A stretch of 15,344 nucleotides of DNA, from positions 1 to 15,344 of the forward strand of contig MWAR01000590.1 in assembly GCA_002068715.1 (NCBI GenBank), written 5' to 3'. The notes below the pieces were generated by a model, which ran no database searches, was not told the DNA's origin, and saw nothing but the letters and a program-made list of their open reading frames with translations. This DNA is from a bacterium ADurb.Bin374. Lineage in GTDB: Bacteria; Riflebacteria; Ozemobacteria; Ozemobacterales; Ozemobacteraceae. Below, piece after piece: positions 1-6,621 of the stretch. The position numbers were made by a program, and so were the translations under genes. Each line of letters starts with the position of its first letter. Positions within the stretch are counted from its first letter, which is position 1.

Positions 1-30
1 TGAGGAAAATATCTTAGTACATTTTTTCAA

Positions 31-134
31 TCTCTGCGCCTCTGTGCCTCGGCGGTGAAAAGGTCTTTGTATCTTGGTGGTGATTTTCGGAACATTTTCT
101 TGTCTCTCCGTGCCTTTGTGTCTCATTGGGGAAG
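31..134. repeat. Three degenerate copies of a roughly 25-30 nt motif
   Basis: Three imperfect direct copies lie at about 31-60, 62-84 and 102-134. They share a core like CTYTGTGYCTYGGYGGTGA (for example CTCTGTGCCTCGGCGGTGA, then CTTTGTATCTTGGTGGTGA). The third copy has diverged most at its 3' end. They sit in non-coding DNA beyond the hsp20 terminator. Motifs of this kind occur as dispersed intergenic repeats in environmental bacterial genomes (from memory, not checked). The function is unknown. Confidence 0.5.
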
Positions 135-156
135 CGGTCTCGGGGTAATCACGGCA

Positions 157-201
157 CAAAAAGAACGGGGCGCAGATTCCTGAACATCGAAATCTGCGCC
201 C
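157..201 (-). terminator. Intrinsic terminator of the hsp20 pair
   Basis: Read on the minus strand, this is a perfect 11-bp stem, GGGCGCAGATT paired with AATCTGCGCCC (positions 201-191 and 178-168), around a 12-nt loop. A U-rich tract (TTCTTTTT) follows after a short CG spacer. It begins about 20 bases past the stop codon of the second hsp20 gene and is correctly oriented to end that transcript. Confidence 0.85.
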
Positions 202-222
202 TGGCCGGTCTGCCGATGTGCG

Positions 223-621
223 TCAGCTTACCGAGACCTGGATTTCGCGGGGCTTGGCCGCCTCGGCCTTGGGGAGGATGAGCGTGAGAACGCCGTGCTT
301 CAGTTCTGCTGTGATCTTGTCCTGGGCGACGTTTTCCGAGAGTTCGAACTGTCTGAAGAAGTTGGTTGGCTCGTATTCCTTGACCAGAAGCCCCTCGCGC
401 TGGGAGATCGGCGCCTTGCCTTCGATCGTCAGAATGCCGTCTTCGACCTGGACCTTGAGGCCCTCTTTCGTGACTCCGGGCAGATCGGCCATAACCGTCA
501 GGCCATCCTTGGTTTCGTAGATGTCGACGAGCGGCGTGGCAAAATACTCGCGGTTGCGGGTCACTTCACGCTGAATGACCGGTGCTTCCTTCTTGATTTC
601 GGGAACAGTCTTCTCAGCCAT
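223..621 (-). CDS. hsp20: Small heat-shock protein, Hsp20/alpha-crystallin family (second of pair)
   Basis: This is a 132-residue ATP-independent holdase that would bind unfolding proteins in the cytoplasm as oligomers. The alpha-crystallin domain spans about residues 28-124, including DLPGV near 46-50 and the family signature A-x4-G-V-L at 105-112 (AELKHGVL). The tail REIQVSVS carries an I-x-V element in place of the classic I-x-I. The start was set at 621 because AGGAGG lies a few bases upstream of this ATG (MAEKTVPE); a longer frame up to 648 lacks such a site. It lies 53 bases behind the other hsp20 gene and is probably co-transcribed with it from the sigma-54-type promoter. The two proteins differ clearly, so this is an old duplication. 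Family assignment is firm; the client range is unknown. Confidence 0.93.
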   Translation of the reverse strand: MAEKTVPEIKKEAPVIQREVTRNREYFATPLVDIYETKDGLTVMADLPGVTKEGLKVQVEDGILTIEGKAPISQREGLLVKEYEPTNFFRQFELSENVAQDKITAELKHGVLTLILPKAEAAKPREIQVSVS

Positions 622-674
622 GGTATTTCCTCCTGTATTCATCGTCATGCGTCGTTTCCGGTGCCGGCGACGCG

Positions 675-1121
675 TCAGCTGTGCTTGATCTCGATCAGGT
701 GCGGGCGGGCGGCGGCGGCCTTCGGAAGGGTCAGCGACAGAATGCCGTTCTTGTACTCGGCCGAAACCTTCTCGGCATCGATGTCGACGGGAAGCTCGAT
801 CGTGCGGACGAACTTGCCGGCGGCGCGCTCGCAGCGGTGATATGCCTCGTCTGGAATCGTCGATTTGGTCTTCTGCCCGCTGATGGTGAGCGAGTTCTTC
901 ACTACGCTGACCTTGAGACTTTCGGGGTCGACCCCGGGGGCAATAGCTTCGACGAACACGTTGTTTTCATCGCTGCCGATATTCATCAGCGGGAAGTGTC
1001 TGGCCGACAGCCCCGGCAGAAAGGCGAGCTTCGGGAAACGGCCTGCGCCGAATTCGCGCGTCAGATCGCCGAGCTGGCTCTGCAGGTCTTCCATTTCCTT
1101 GAAAAAGTTCCAGAGATTCAT
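675..1121 (-). CDS. hsp20: Small heat-shock protein, Hsp20/alpha-crystallin family (first of pair)
   Basis: This is a 148-residue holdase chaperone. The amphipathic N-terminus ([14 protein letters not shown]) is typical of bacterial Hsp20. The alpha-crystallin domain covers about 45-138, with A-x4-G-I-L at 121-128 (AEYKNGIL). The C-terminal I-x-I oligomerisation motif is IEI at 143-145. The ATG at 1121 follows GAGGAGGT by about 7 bases. It is the promoter-proximal member of a two-gene operon, and paired unequal sHSPs commonly form mixed oligomers (family knowledge). Regulation is probably by sigma-54 through the element at 1178-1194. No CIRCE-like inverted repeat was seen upstream. Confidence 0.94.
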   Translation of the reverse strand: MNLWNFFKEMEDLQSQLGDLTREFGAGRFPKLAFLPGLSARHFPLMNIGSDENNVFVEAIAPGVDPESLKVSVVKNSLTISGQKTKSTIPDEAYHRCERAAGKFVRTIELPVDIDAEKVSAEYKNGILSLTLPKAAAARPHLIEIKHS

Positions 1122-1177
1122 ATTTCATACCTCCTCGTGGTTCTTCGAAGTGGTTTTTCACACTCGCCAACCGATAT

Positions 1178-1194
1178 CGCAATGCGCGTGCCAG
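1178..1194 (-). promoter_or_regulatory. Sigma-54 (-24/-12) promoter of the hsp20 pair
   Basis: On the minus strand the sequence reads CTGGCACGCGCATTGCG. It matches the consensus YTGGCACG-N4-TTGC at every defined position, with the invariant GG and GC separated by exactly 10 bases. Only the base after TTGC (G instead of A/T) departs. Transcription would start near 1168, giving a leader of about 46 bases before the ATG at 1121. A sigma-54 promoter would require an ATP-driven enhancer-binding protein. Confidence 0.75.
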
Positions 1195-1256
1195 GGATGC
1201 AGAAATAGCTTCCAAGGCTTGTGACACGGGTTTCATGTCGGTTGCGGCAGGCCTCT

Positions 1257-1277
1257 GCGACGTCGCCGCGACGTCGC
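1257..1277. promoter_or_regulatory. Twin palindromes, candidate enhancer-binding sites
   Basis: The perfect 10-bp palindrome GCGACGTCGC occurs twice, at 1257-1266 and 1268-1277, with centres 11 bp apart (about one helical turn). The pair lies about 90-110 bp upstream of the predicted sigma-54 start site, where activator sites for such promoters normally sit. Binding is inferred; GC-rich palindromes can also arise by chance in this background. Confidence 0.4.
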
Positions 1278-1305
1278 TCGCTGCATGTCGGGGCCCCTGG
1301 GTCGG

Positions 1306-2190
1306 CTACTCGAGAAAGAGCTCCGGAGAGCGGACCGGCTGGGAAAGGCTGGCGCCAGACGCGGCCTCGAGGCTGTACATGATGCGATACGTGCAGCGGG
1401 CTGGTGTTTCGGGATCCCGCATGAGGATCAGGCCGAAATCCTCCCACTTCCCCATTCTGTGATGCGCATCGAAGACCGTACGGATGATATCGGTGACATC
1501 GATCTCGACCTCGGCCGCCCCCGTGCGGGGCAGTGTCCCCCAGGCGCGCGGCTGGGAAAAATAATCCCCTCCTGCTGTCGCCCACGGAAGTTCGGTTGTC
1601 GCCCGGAACCAGGTACAGCCCCGGTCGTTCCGGAAATTCAGACCCGGGGAGCCTGTTCCCTCTTCGAATGGACGGGCGAGGGCGTAAACAACGAGCGGAA
1701 CATCCTCGCGGGCGTCACCCTCCGGCGTGAGGCGCACCACGAGCGTGGCGCGGTTCGGGGTCCAGGAGGCCGGATCGATGCCGGCTTCCCGGCAGGCTTC
1801 CGGGATGTCGAAGCGCACGAGATATCGCAACCCCGTCGCCGAATACCAGGAGCCCAGGGGCCCGGACGATGGGCCGCCGGCATTCGCCGCCGTGCGTGCC
1901 GACGGAAGCGCGTCGTTCGGACCGCGGATGAACGCGTCTCGGCCCGTTCGGACCACGACGACCGCCCGTCGTGAACGCGGCGGCGTGGATGGCCATGCGA
2001 TCGCCCGTAGACACGATGGGCACACCGTCGCCTGGTTGGCTATCGAAACGTTGCAGAATCTGCACGGCTTCGCATCGGCGGAAGAAAGATAGGAAAAAAT
2101 AAAATATATAATAAGAATTATATATAAAGCCGCCGAGACGCCGCGAAGACGGCGCCGCTCGGCGACCTCGGGAGGGACGATTGTGTGCAT
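1306..2190 (-). CDS. Exported or anchored protein with four-Cys ribbon and DNRLRE-like domain
   Basis: The protein has 294 residues. A short basic N-terminus (ERRRLR) is followed by a hydrophobic segment at about 20-36, then SADA, which could be a signal-peptidase site after A40; otherwise the segment is an anchor. Cys43, 46, 57 and 60 form a CxxC-x10-CxxC zinc-ribbon-like pattern immediately after it. From about 118 to 294 the pattern RYLVRFDIPE, then a spaced beta-rich stretch, then VEIDVTDIIRTVF at about 227-240 resembles DNRLRE-type (disaggregatase-related) domains found in surface proteins. It starts 54 bases after the HEAT gene and is probably in its operon. No clear ribosome-binding site is seen, but Met1 is the only reasonable Met start. 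The function is not known, and the domain call is by eye. Confidence 0.68.
   Translation of the reverse strand: MHTIVPPEVAERRRLRGVSAALYIILIIYFIFSYLSSADAKPCRFCNVSIANQATVCPSCLRAIAWPSTPPRSRRAVVVVRTGRDAFIRGPNDALPSARTAANAGGPSSGPLGSWYSATGLRYLVRFDIPEACREAGIDPASWTPNRATLVVRLTPEGDAREDVPLVVYALARPFEEGTGSPGLNFRNDRGCTWFRATTELPWATAGGDYFSQPRAWGTLPRTGAAEVEIDVTDIIRTVFDAHHRMGKWEDFGLILMRDPETPARCTYRIMYSLEAASGASLSQPVRSPELFLE
2104..2125. repeat. AT-only inverted repeat inside a GC-rich gene
   Basis: ATATATAAT and ATTATATAT form a perfect 9-bp inverted repeat around the 4-base loop AAGA. It lies in a 35-base stretch (2094-2128) with a single G or C base. The stretch encodes the hydrophobic segment of the DNRLRE-like protein through Ile, Tyr, Phe and Leu codons, which may be explanation enough. 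Confidence 0.5.
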
Positions 2191-2244
2191 TGTGCCGGGG
2201 TCACTGGTTCCGTGAGGGGTGGAGCCCTCGCGTCGACGATTCCG

Positions 2245-5127
2245 TCAGACGCTTCCCTGGAGTTGTTTCGCCTCGATCTGGATCTTTTCGATCATCTTGG
2301 CCGAATACGTGCCGTGCTGGCTGCGTGGGTCGACCGCGTTCGCGATGGCCTGGAACGTGGCAAGTGCCTCTCTGTACGCGCGGCGCCGATAATAGACCAT
2401 GCCGAGATTGAGCCTGAGGGTGATGTCGCGCGGCTCGACCTGGACGGCTGCCACGTAGGCCTTGGTGGCGTCGATAAGCTTTCCGGTCTTGTAATACAGG
2501 TTCCCGAGGGCCGAGTAGACGTAGGCCGCCTTCGGGTTGATCTTCAGCGCGGATTTGAGCTCGCGCTCGGCGTCGGCCATCGCGCCGAGTCGCATCTGCC
2601 GCATGCCTTCCTGAAAGTGGCTCTGGAACGCTTCCTGCTTGCGCCTGGTCGTGTTCAGCAGGTCTTCCATCCGGCGGAACTCCTCGGGGGGCATGATGGT
2701 CTTGAGCGCCGTCAGGGCCTCGCGGCTGATCAGCGGGTCGTTGTCCTTGAGCACTTCGAGAAGCGGAGCCTGGGCGGCGGGCGGGCGCAGCTGGCCGAGG
2801 GCCTTGATCGCGGCGCGCCGTTCCTCCCAGGGGTGGATTGGCTTGAGGAGCTCGACGAGCTCGGGCACGATCGCCGGCTGGCCGAGCAGGGCGAACGCGT
2901 CGATATAGGCGACGCGGGCCTCGATGTCGATTTCCCGTTCGAATCTCTCGCGAAGGGCCTTGTAGCTGTCCGCATACCGGATCTCGCCTATGGCCCGCAC
3001 GACCGGGATCTTCAGGTCGAGCGCCTCTTCGTCGAGCATCCGGAGCAGATCGGGAATGGCCCGTCGGGCCTTCATGCGGCCGAGCGTCTGGACGGCGTGG
3101 GCCTTGACGGTCCACGACTCGCGCTGTAGGGCGGACATGAGGCCGGGCACCGCGCGGTCGTCGCCGATGCGGCCAAGGGCCTTGCAGGCCGCCATCGACA
3201 GGTCCTCGTCGTCGTCCTCGAGCGCGTCGAGCAGGGCCTCGACCGATTCGGGCGCCGAAAGCGTTCCGAGCGTCTCGGCCGCGGCGATGCGGGCCGGCCA
3301 GTGTTCGTCCTTCAGGTGCGCGGCGACGGTCTCGGCATCCTCCTGGCGGCCGATCTGGCCGAGGGCCAGGATCGCCTGGCGCCGGACCTCGTTCGCCTTG
3401 CTCTCGAGCAGCTGGATGATGGGCTTGCGCGCCTGCGCGGGGAACCCTTCGAGCACGCGCCGGATCCAGTAGCTGAAATGCTCGTCATACTTGCCCAGCG
3501 CCTGGCAGAGACGCGGTACGACGAGCTCGGCGGGCATCTGGCGCAGGGTCTGGACGACGCTTTCCAGCAGCCGTCGCTTGTCGCTCTTGAACAGGGCCAG
3601 CAGGTCATCCAGGATGCTCGTGCCGTAGTTGGCGAGAGCTTTCTGGGCCGAGTTGCGAATCGCCTCGGAAGGGTCTTCGAGGGCGCGGAACAGGAGGGGG
3701 AGAGATATATTCGATCCTATCTTTCCGAGGGCCTGAAGCACCCAGTATCGGACCTCGGAGTCGCCTTCGGAAGCCAGGTTCGTCAGTTCGACCAGAGCTT
3801 CGCTTCCGAACGTGCTCAGCACGTCGGACGCGGTTTTACGGATCGTCCAGGACCGGTCGCGAAGCAGTTTCACGATCTCCGGGAAGATGCCCGCGGGTCT
3901 GATGTCTCCGAGCGCACGCAGCGCCCAGTATCGCACGTCCTCTTCGACCGAGCCGAGGGCGTTGAGGAGCGCCTGAACGGCCGGCATGCCACAGGCGACG
4001 GCCGATCTGCACGCTTCACGGCGGACGACCCAGGAGGGATCGAGGAATCTTTCGACGAGCATCGGAACGGTGTCGGCCTGGGGGAACCCCCCCAGAGCCT
4101 GGACGGCGGCCATGCGGATTTCCGAATCCTGGTCGGTGAGGAACTTCCGGATCTCGGGCAGGGCCGACTCCTCACGCATCTGGCCGAGGATCTTGACGGC
4201 CCAGAACCGCCGTTCCTTATCCTGGCTTTCGAGTGCAGCCGTGAGGGGCGAGATTGCCTCGCTGCCCATCTCGGCGAGGGCGCGGGCGGCAAGCGAGCGT
4301 CCCATCCAGTATTCACTGGAGAGTGATTCCATAAGGAAAGGTATAGAATGGGTGCCGAAATCCTTCAATGTCTCGTAGATCAGGTCTCGAACCTGCTCGG
4401 ACGGCTGGGACAGTGCTTCGAAAAGTTTTCCGACGACGCTTGGGTCGCCGATCTCGCGCAGGGCCCGCAGAACGGCCATCCGCACGCCTGTTTCCGGGTC
4501 GGAGAGCCTGGCGACGAGGTCTTTCGTGAGGCTCCGGTCGCGCAGGCGGCCGAGGCAGATGGCGGACCAGAACCGGATGTTCGGATCGGGATCGTCGAGC
4601 GAGGCCTTGAGTGCATCGGCGGCGGTGCGGCCCATGCGGCTGACGGCCATCGCCGACCGCGAACGGATCTTCCAGTTCTTGTCACCGAACTGGCGGATCA
4701 GGATCGCAAGAGCGGCCCGGGGACTGCGGGCGAGACATTTCGCCGCCATCACGGCGACGCTGTCCTTGAGGTCGCGCATCAGGTCGAGCAGGCACCGGAC
4801 GGCCTCCTCGGTGTCGCGGCCTGTTAGGGCGTAGGCGACCCGGAGTCGCACGTCGGCCGAACGGTCGCGCGAGAGCGGTATCATCAGTTCGACGAGATTC
4901 GCCGGTCCGATCGCGGCGAGCGCCTCGATGGCGGCGCACCGCACCTCTTTCGAGCGGTCCGCCAGCACGTCTTTCAGCGGATCGACGGCCAGGGGCGTCT
5001 TCAGCTTCCCCAGCGACTTCACGGCCTTGAGCCGTTTGGTGATGAGGGTGGACTTGAGGTCGGTGACGAGGTCCTCAAGTTCGCGCTGTATCTGACAATC
5101 GCCTTTGAGCGTGCGTATTTCGGCCAT
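2245..5127 (-). CDS. Large HEAT-repeat protein with C-terminal TPRs
   Basis: The protein has 960 residues and is almost entirely repeats. About residues 20-810 are tandem HEAT/PBS-lyase-like helical units of roughly 31 residues, with recurring D-x-x-x-x-V-R-x-x-A-x-x-A-L-G cores (for example SEVRYWVLQALGKIG). After a charged linker, about 832-935 hold three TPR-like units (KAAYVYSALGNLYYKTGKLIDA and its neighbours). There is no signal peptide, so it is probably a cytoplasmic scaffold binding proteins rather than an enzyme. The start at 5127 (MAEIRTLKG) is preceded by AGAGGA; an upstream extension to 5316 is low-complexity and has no ribosome-binding site. Neighbours are a TPR membrane protein upstream and the DNRLRE-like gene downstream, all on the same strand. 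The partners and process are unknown. Confidence 0.88.
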   Translation of the reverse strand: MAEIRTLKGDCQIQRELEDLVTDLKSTLITKRLKAVKSLGKLKTPLAVDPLKDVLADRSKEVRCAAIEALAAIGPANLVELMIPLSRDRSADVRLRVAYALTGRDTEEAVRCLLDLMRDLKDSVAVMAAKCLARSPRAALAILIRQFGDKNWKIRSRSAMAVSRMGRTAADALKASLDDPDPNIRFWSAICLGRLRDRSLTKDLVARLSDPETGVRMAVLRALREIGDPSVVGKLFEALSQPSEQVRDLIYETLKDFGTHSIPFLMESLSSEYWMGRSLAARALAEMGSEAISPLTAALESQDKERRFWAVKILGQMREESALPEIRKFLTDQDSEIRMAAVQALGGFPQADTVPMLVERFLDPSWVVRREACRSAVACGMPAVQALLNALGSVEEDVRYWALRALGDIRPAGIFPEIVKLLRDRSWTIRKTASDVLSTFGSEALVELTNLASEGDSEVRYWVLQALGKIGSNISLPLLFRALEDPSEAIRNSAQKALANYGTSILDDLLALFKSDKRRLLESVVQTLRQMPAELVVPRLCQALGKYDEHFSYWIRRVLEGFPAQARKPIIQLLESKANEVRRQAILALGQIGRQEDAETVAAHLKDEHWPARIAAAETLGTLSAPESVEALLDALEDDDEDLSMAACKALGRIGDDRAVPGLMSALQRESWTVKAHAVQTLGRMKARRAIPDLLRMLDEEALDLKIPVVRAIGEIRYADSYKALRERFEREIDIEARVAYIDAFALLGQPAIVPELVELLKPIHPWEERRAAIKALGQLRPPAAQAPLLEVLKDNDPLISREALTALKTIMPPEEFRRMEDLLNTTRRKQEAFQSHFQEGMRQMRLGAMADAERELKSALKINPKAAYVYSALGNLYYKTGKLIDATKAYVAAVQVEPRDITLRLNLGMVYYRRRAYREALATFQAIANAVDPRSQHGTYSAKMIEKIQIEAKQLQGSV

Positions 5128-5162
5128 AGATGTTCCTCTGCGAAGAATCTCGATCCCGCCGA

Positions 5163-5168
5163 AGTATA
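5163..5168 (-). promoter_or_regulatory. Extended -10 promoter for the HEAT gene
   Basis: The minus strand reads TGGTATACT, an extended -10 (TGn plus TATACT, 5 of 6 to consensus). It would start transcription near 5156, about 29 bases before the ATG. No good -35 hexamer is seen, as is usual for extended -10 promoters. It sits in the 97-base gap after the TPR gene, so the HEAT gene may be transcribed independently. Confidence 0.45.
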
Positions 5169-5183
5169 CCACGGGAGAGAAAG

Positions 5184-5214
5184 GAAGTTTGAAGTTCGAA
5201 GAGTGAAGTTTGAA
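5184..5214. repeat. Short direct repeat built on GAAGTTTGAA
   Basis: GAAGTTTGAA occurs at 5184-5193 and again at 5205-5214. Between them lies a related copy, GAAGTTCGAA (5191-5200), overlapping the first by three bases. The repeat lies between the stop of the TPR gene and the promoter of the HEAT gene. This kind of A/G-rich repeat is seen between genes in various bacteria (general recollection), and its role is unknown. Confidence 0.5.
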
Positions 5215-5224
5215 ACGGAAGTGG

Positions 5225-6421
5225 CTACAGACCAAGGGCGGCGGCGGCGGCTTCGAAGGGGATGCGGCCGGCGTAGTCGTCTTCGCTGTCGTAGATGATG
5301 ACGTCGGTGGCGCCAAACCGACTGCGTGCGGCCGCCAGGGCGGTGCGCGCCTCGTCGGTGCGGCCGAGGGCCATCAGGGCGCGGATCTCGTAGAGGGCGA
5401 CGTGCGGCGCCATGATCCCTTCGGGGAAGGTGCGCCGGTATTCCGCCGTCCAGCGGAGTGCCGCCGCCGGATCGTTCAGTTTGTCGAGCGAGAGGCGGAC
5501 GAGGTTCGCAAGAACGTCGTCGGCCCAAACGTTGTCGGAGCCGTATTCGCGAAGGTAGACCTCGTAGGAACGCGCCGCGTCGGCGAACCGGTTCAGCCGG
5601 CGTTCTTCGACCCAGGCGATGTAATACTTGACCGAGTCGGCATATCGGTAGTCCGGATATTTCCGGATGAGCTGCTCGAACGCGGCGAGCGCGGCCTCTG
5701 GCTTCTGGAACGTCCTCAGCTGCGCCATTCCGCGGTAATACAGGATAAGTTCCGGGCGGAAGAAGGTGATCCAGACGAAGGCGCCGATCATGCCTGCGAA
5801 AACGGCCAGGGTTGCCCAACGGTTCCAGTGCCTCGCCTTCTCGCGGTCGGCTTCGATTTCCCGCTGACGTTCGCGCCGCTGAGCCATGACCTCGACCGGC
5901 GGCAGGCCGCCTTCGGCGGAGAGTTGCGTGACGAAATCCGCCCAGCCGATCGACCAGCGCAGATACCGCCAGGCTTCGACGAGCGTCCAGGCGAGGATGA
6001 CGAGGAAGAAAGATAGAAACGGCCCGTTGAAGGCGCCGGTGACCGTTTTCGCATTCAGCCTCAGCAGGCCGGTCCAGCAGCCCCGCCCCGCGATGTCCGG
6101 AACGACTTTCAGAAGGACCCACGAGAGCAGCCACGTCAGGGCGAGGGTCGCGAGCGGATACATCCACAACACGATCGTTGGCATCATCATGCCACACCGC
6201 CCGAGTACCGCGTCGACGAGCCGCCGCGCGAACAGGGCGATCGCCGTGAGCGCGATGCCCAACCCCAGGATCAGCAGAATCCCCCGTTCGAGCGTAAGAT
6301 AAAAAAGTTGTCCGAGCAGTGTTTCTATCGCAATAAACATAATACCAAACACGATAAAAAACAGATGCCCCGACAGCCTGAACTGCGTCTTCGCAAATGC
6401 TTCCGATTCGCTCATACTCAT
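5225..6421 (-). CDS. Multi-pass membrane protein with C-terminal TPR-like region
   Basis: The protein has 398 residues. Hydrophobic segments at about 20-43, 47-65, 80-105, 133-155 and 202-222 suggest five membrane spans. A charged Arg/Glu-rich loop (about 178-200) precedes the last span. From about 228 to 370 the chain is helical, with TPR-like or YbgF/BamD-like repeats: GMAQLRTFQKPEAALAAFEQ, then SYEVYLREYG with WADDVLANL, then ALMALGRTDEARTAL. This tail lies beyond the last span and could recruit or organise partner proteins at the membrane. The start at 6421 has only AGGC upstream; Met3 is possible. A TGGTATCAT element lies so close to the ATG that transcription could begin almost at the start codon. 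No family name was recognised. Confidence 0.8.
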   Translation of the reverse strand: MSMSESEAFAKTQFRLSGHLFFIVFGIMFIAIETLLGQLFYLTLERGILLILGLGIALTAIALFARRLVDAVLGRCGMMMPTIVLWMYPLATLALTWLLSWVLLKVVPDIAGRGCWTGLLRLNAKTVTGAFNGPFLSFFLVILAWTLVEAWRYLRWSIGWADFVTQLSAEGGLPPVEVMAQRRERQREIEADREKARHWNRWATLAVFAGMIGAFVWITFFRPELILYYRGMAQLRTFQKPEAALAAFEQLIRKYPDYRYADSVKYYIAWVEERRLNRFADAARSYEVYLREYGSDNVWADDVLANLVRLSLDKLNDPAAALRWTAEYRRTFPEGIMAPHVALYEIRALMALGRTDEARTALAAARSRFGATDVIIYDSEDDYAGRIPFEAAAAALGL

Positions 6422-6529
6422 GTTGCCTATGATACCAAAAACGGAAAAGACGAGACACGATCAGTCTGTCGCCAAAGAACGACGGGTCATGTGGCCCGAT
6501 AAGATTCTTGGCCGGCGCTCCATATATTC

Positions 6530-6545
6530 TGGAAAAGATTTTCCA
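6530..6545. promoter_or_regulatory. Perfect palindrome upstream of the cas promoter, candidate operator
   Basis: TGGAAAAGATTTTCCA is a perfect 7-bp inverted repeat with a 2-base centre. It ends nine bases before the -35 box of the cas promoter, in the divergent gap between the TPR membrane gene and cas3. Position and symmetry suit a dimeric regulator. No regulator gene lies in the window, so this is inference. Confidence 0.4.
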
Positions 6546-6554
6546 AACAGGATG

Positions 6555-6584
6555 TTGACACTCGATGCTTCAAAATAATATAGT
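6555..6584 (+). promoter_or_regulatory. Sigma-70-type promoter of the cas operon
   Basis: TTGACA (6555-6560, perfect -35) and TATAGT (6579-6584, 5 of 6 for -10) are separated by 18 bases in AT-rich DNA. The start site would be near 6591, about 31 bases upstream of the cas3 ATG. A small inverted repeat (ATTGA-TT-TCAAT, 6596-6607) falls in the leader just before the ribosome-binding site. Confidence 0.7.
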
Positions 6585-6621
6585 TGAAAAAGTATATTGA
6601 TTTCAATGCGAGGTGACTTGC

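Noticed and set aside
1122..1305. CIRCE or sigma-32 control of the hsp20 pair
   Set aside because: No TTAGCACTC-type inverted repeat and no sigma-32 box pair were seen; the -24/-12 element fits far better.
1285..1974. Plus-strand frame opposite the DNRLRE-like gene
   Set aside because: It is antisense, lacks a domain and a ribosome-binding site, and is explained by high GC of the minus-strand gene.
2185..4326. Long plus-strand open frames (2185-3129 and 3301-4326) opposite the HEAT gene
   Set aside because: They are antisense shadows of a GC-rich repeat gene. Their translations are low-complexity, rich in Arg, Gly, Asp and Glu, with no recognisable domains or ribosome-binding sites.
5128..5316. 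N-terminal extension of the HEAT protein
   Set aside because: The added 63 residues are Pro/Ser/Thr-rich and translate the intergenic repeat and the promoter; AGAGGA before 5127 decides the start.
5019..6458. A 479-residue minus-strand frame overlapping the TPR membrane gene and the HEAT gene start
   Set aside because: Its translation is Arg/Pro-rich and domainless, while the alternative frame gives clear membrane spans and TPRs. It is a GC-driven shadow.
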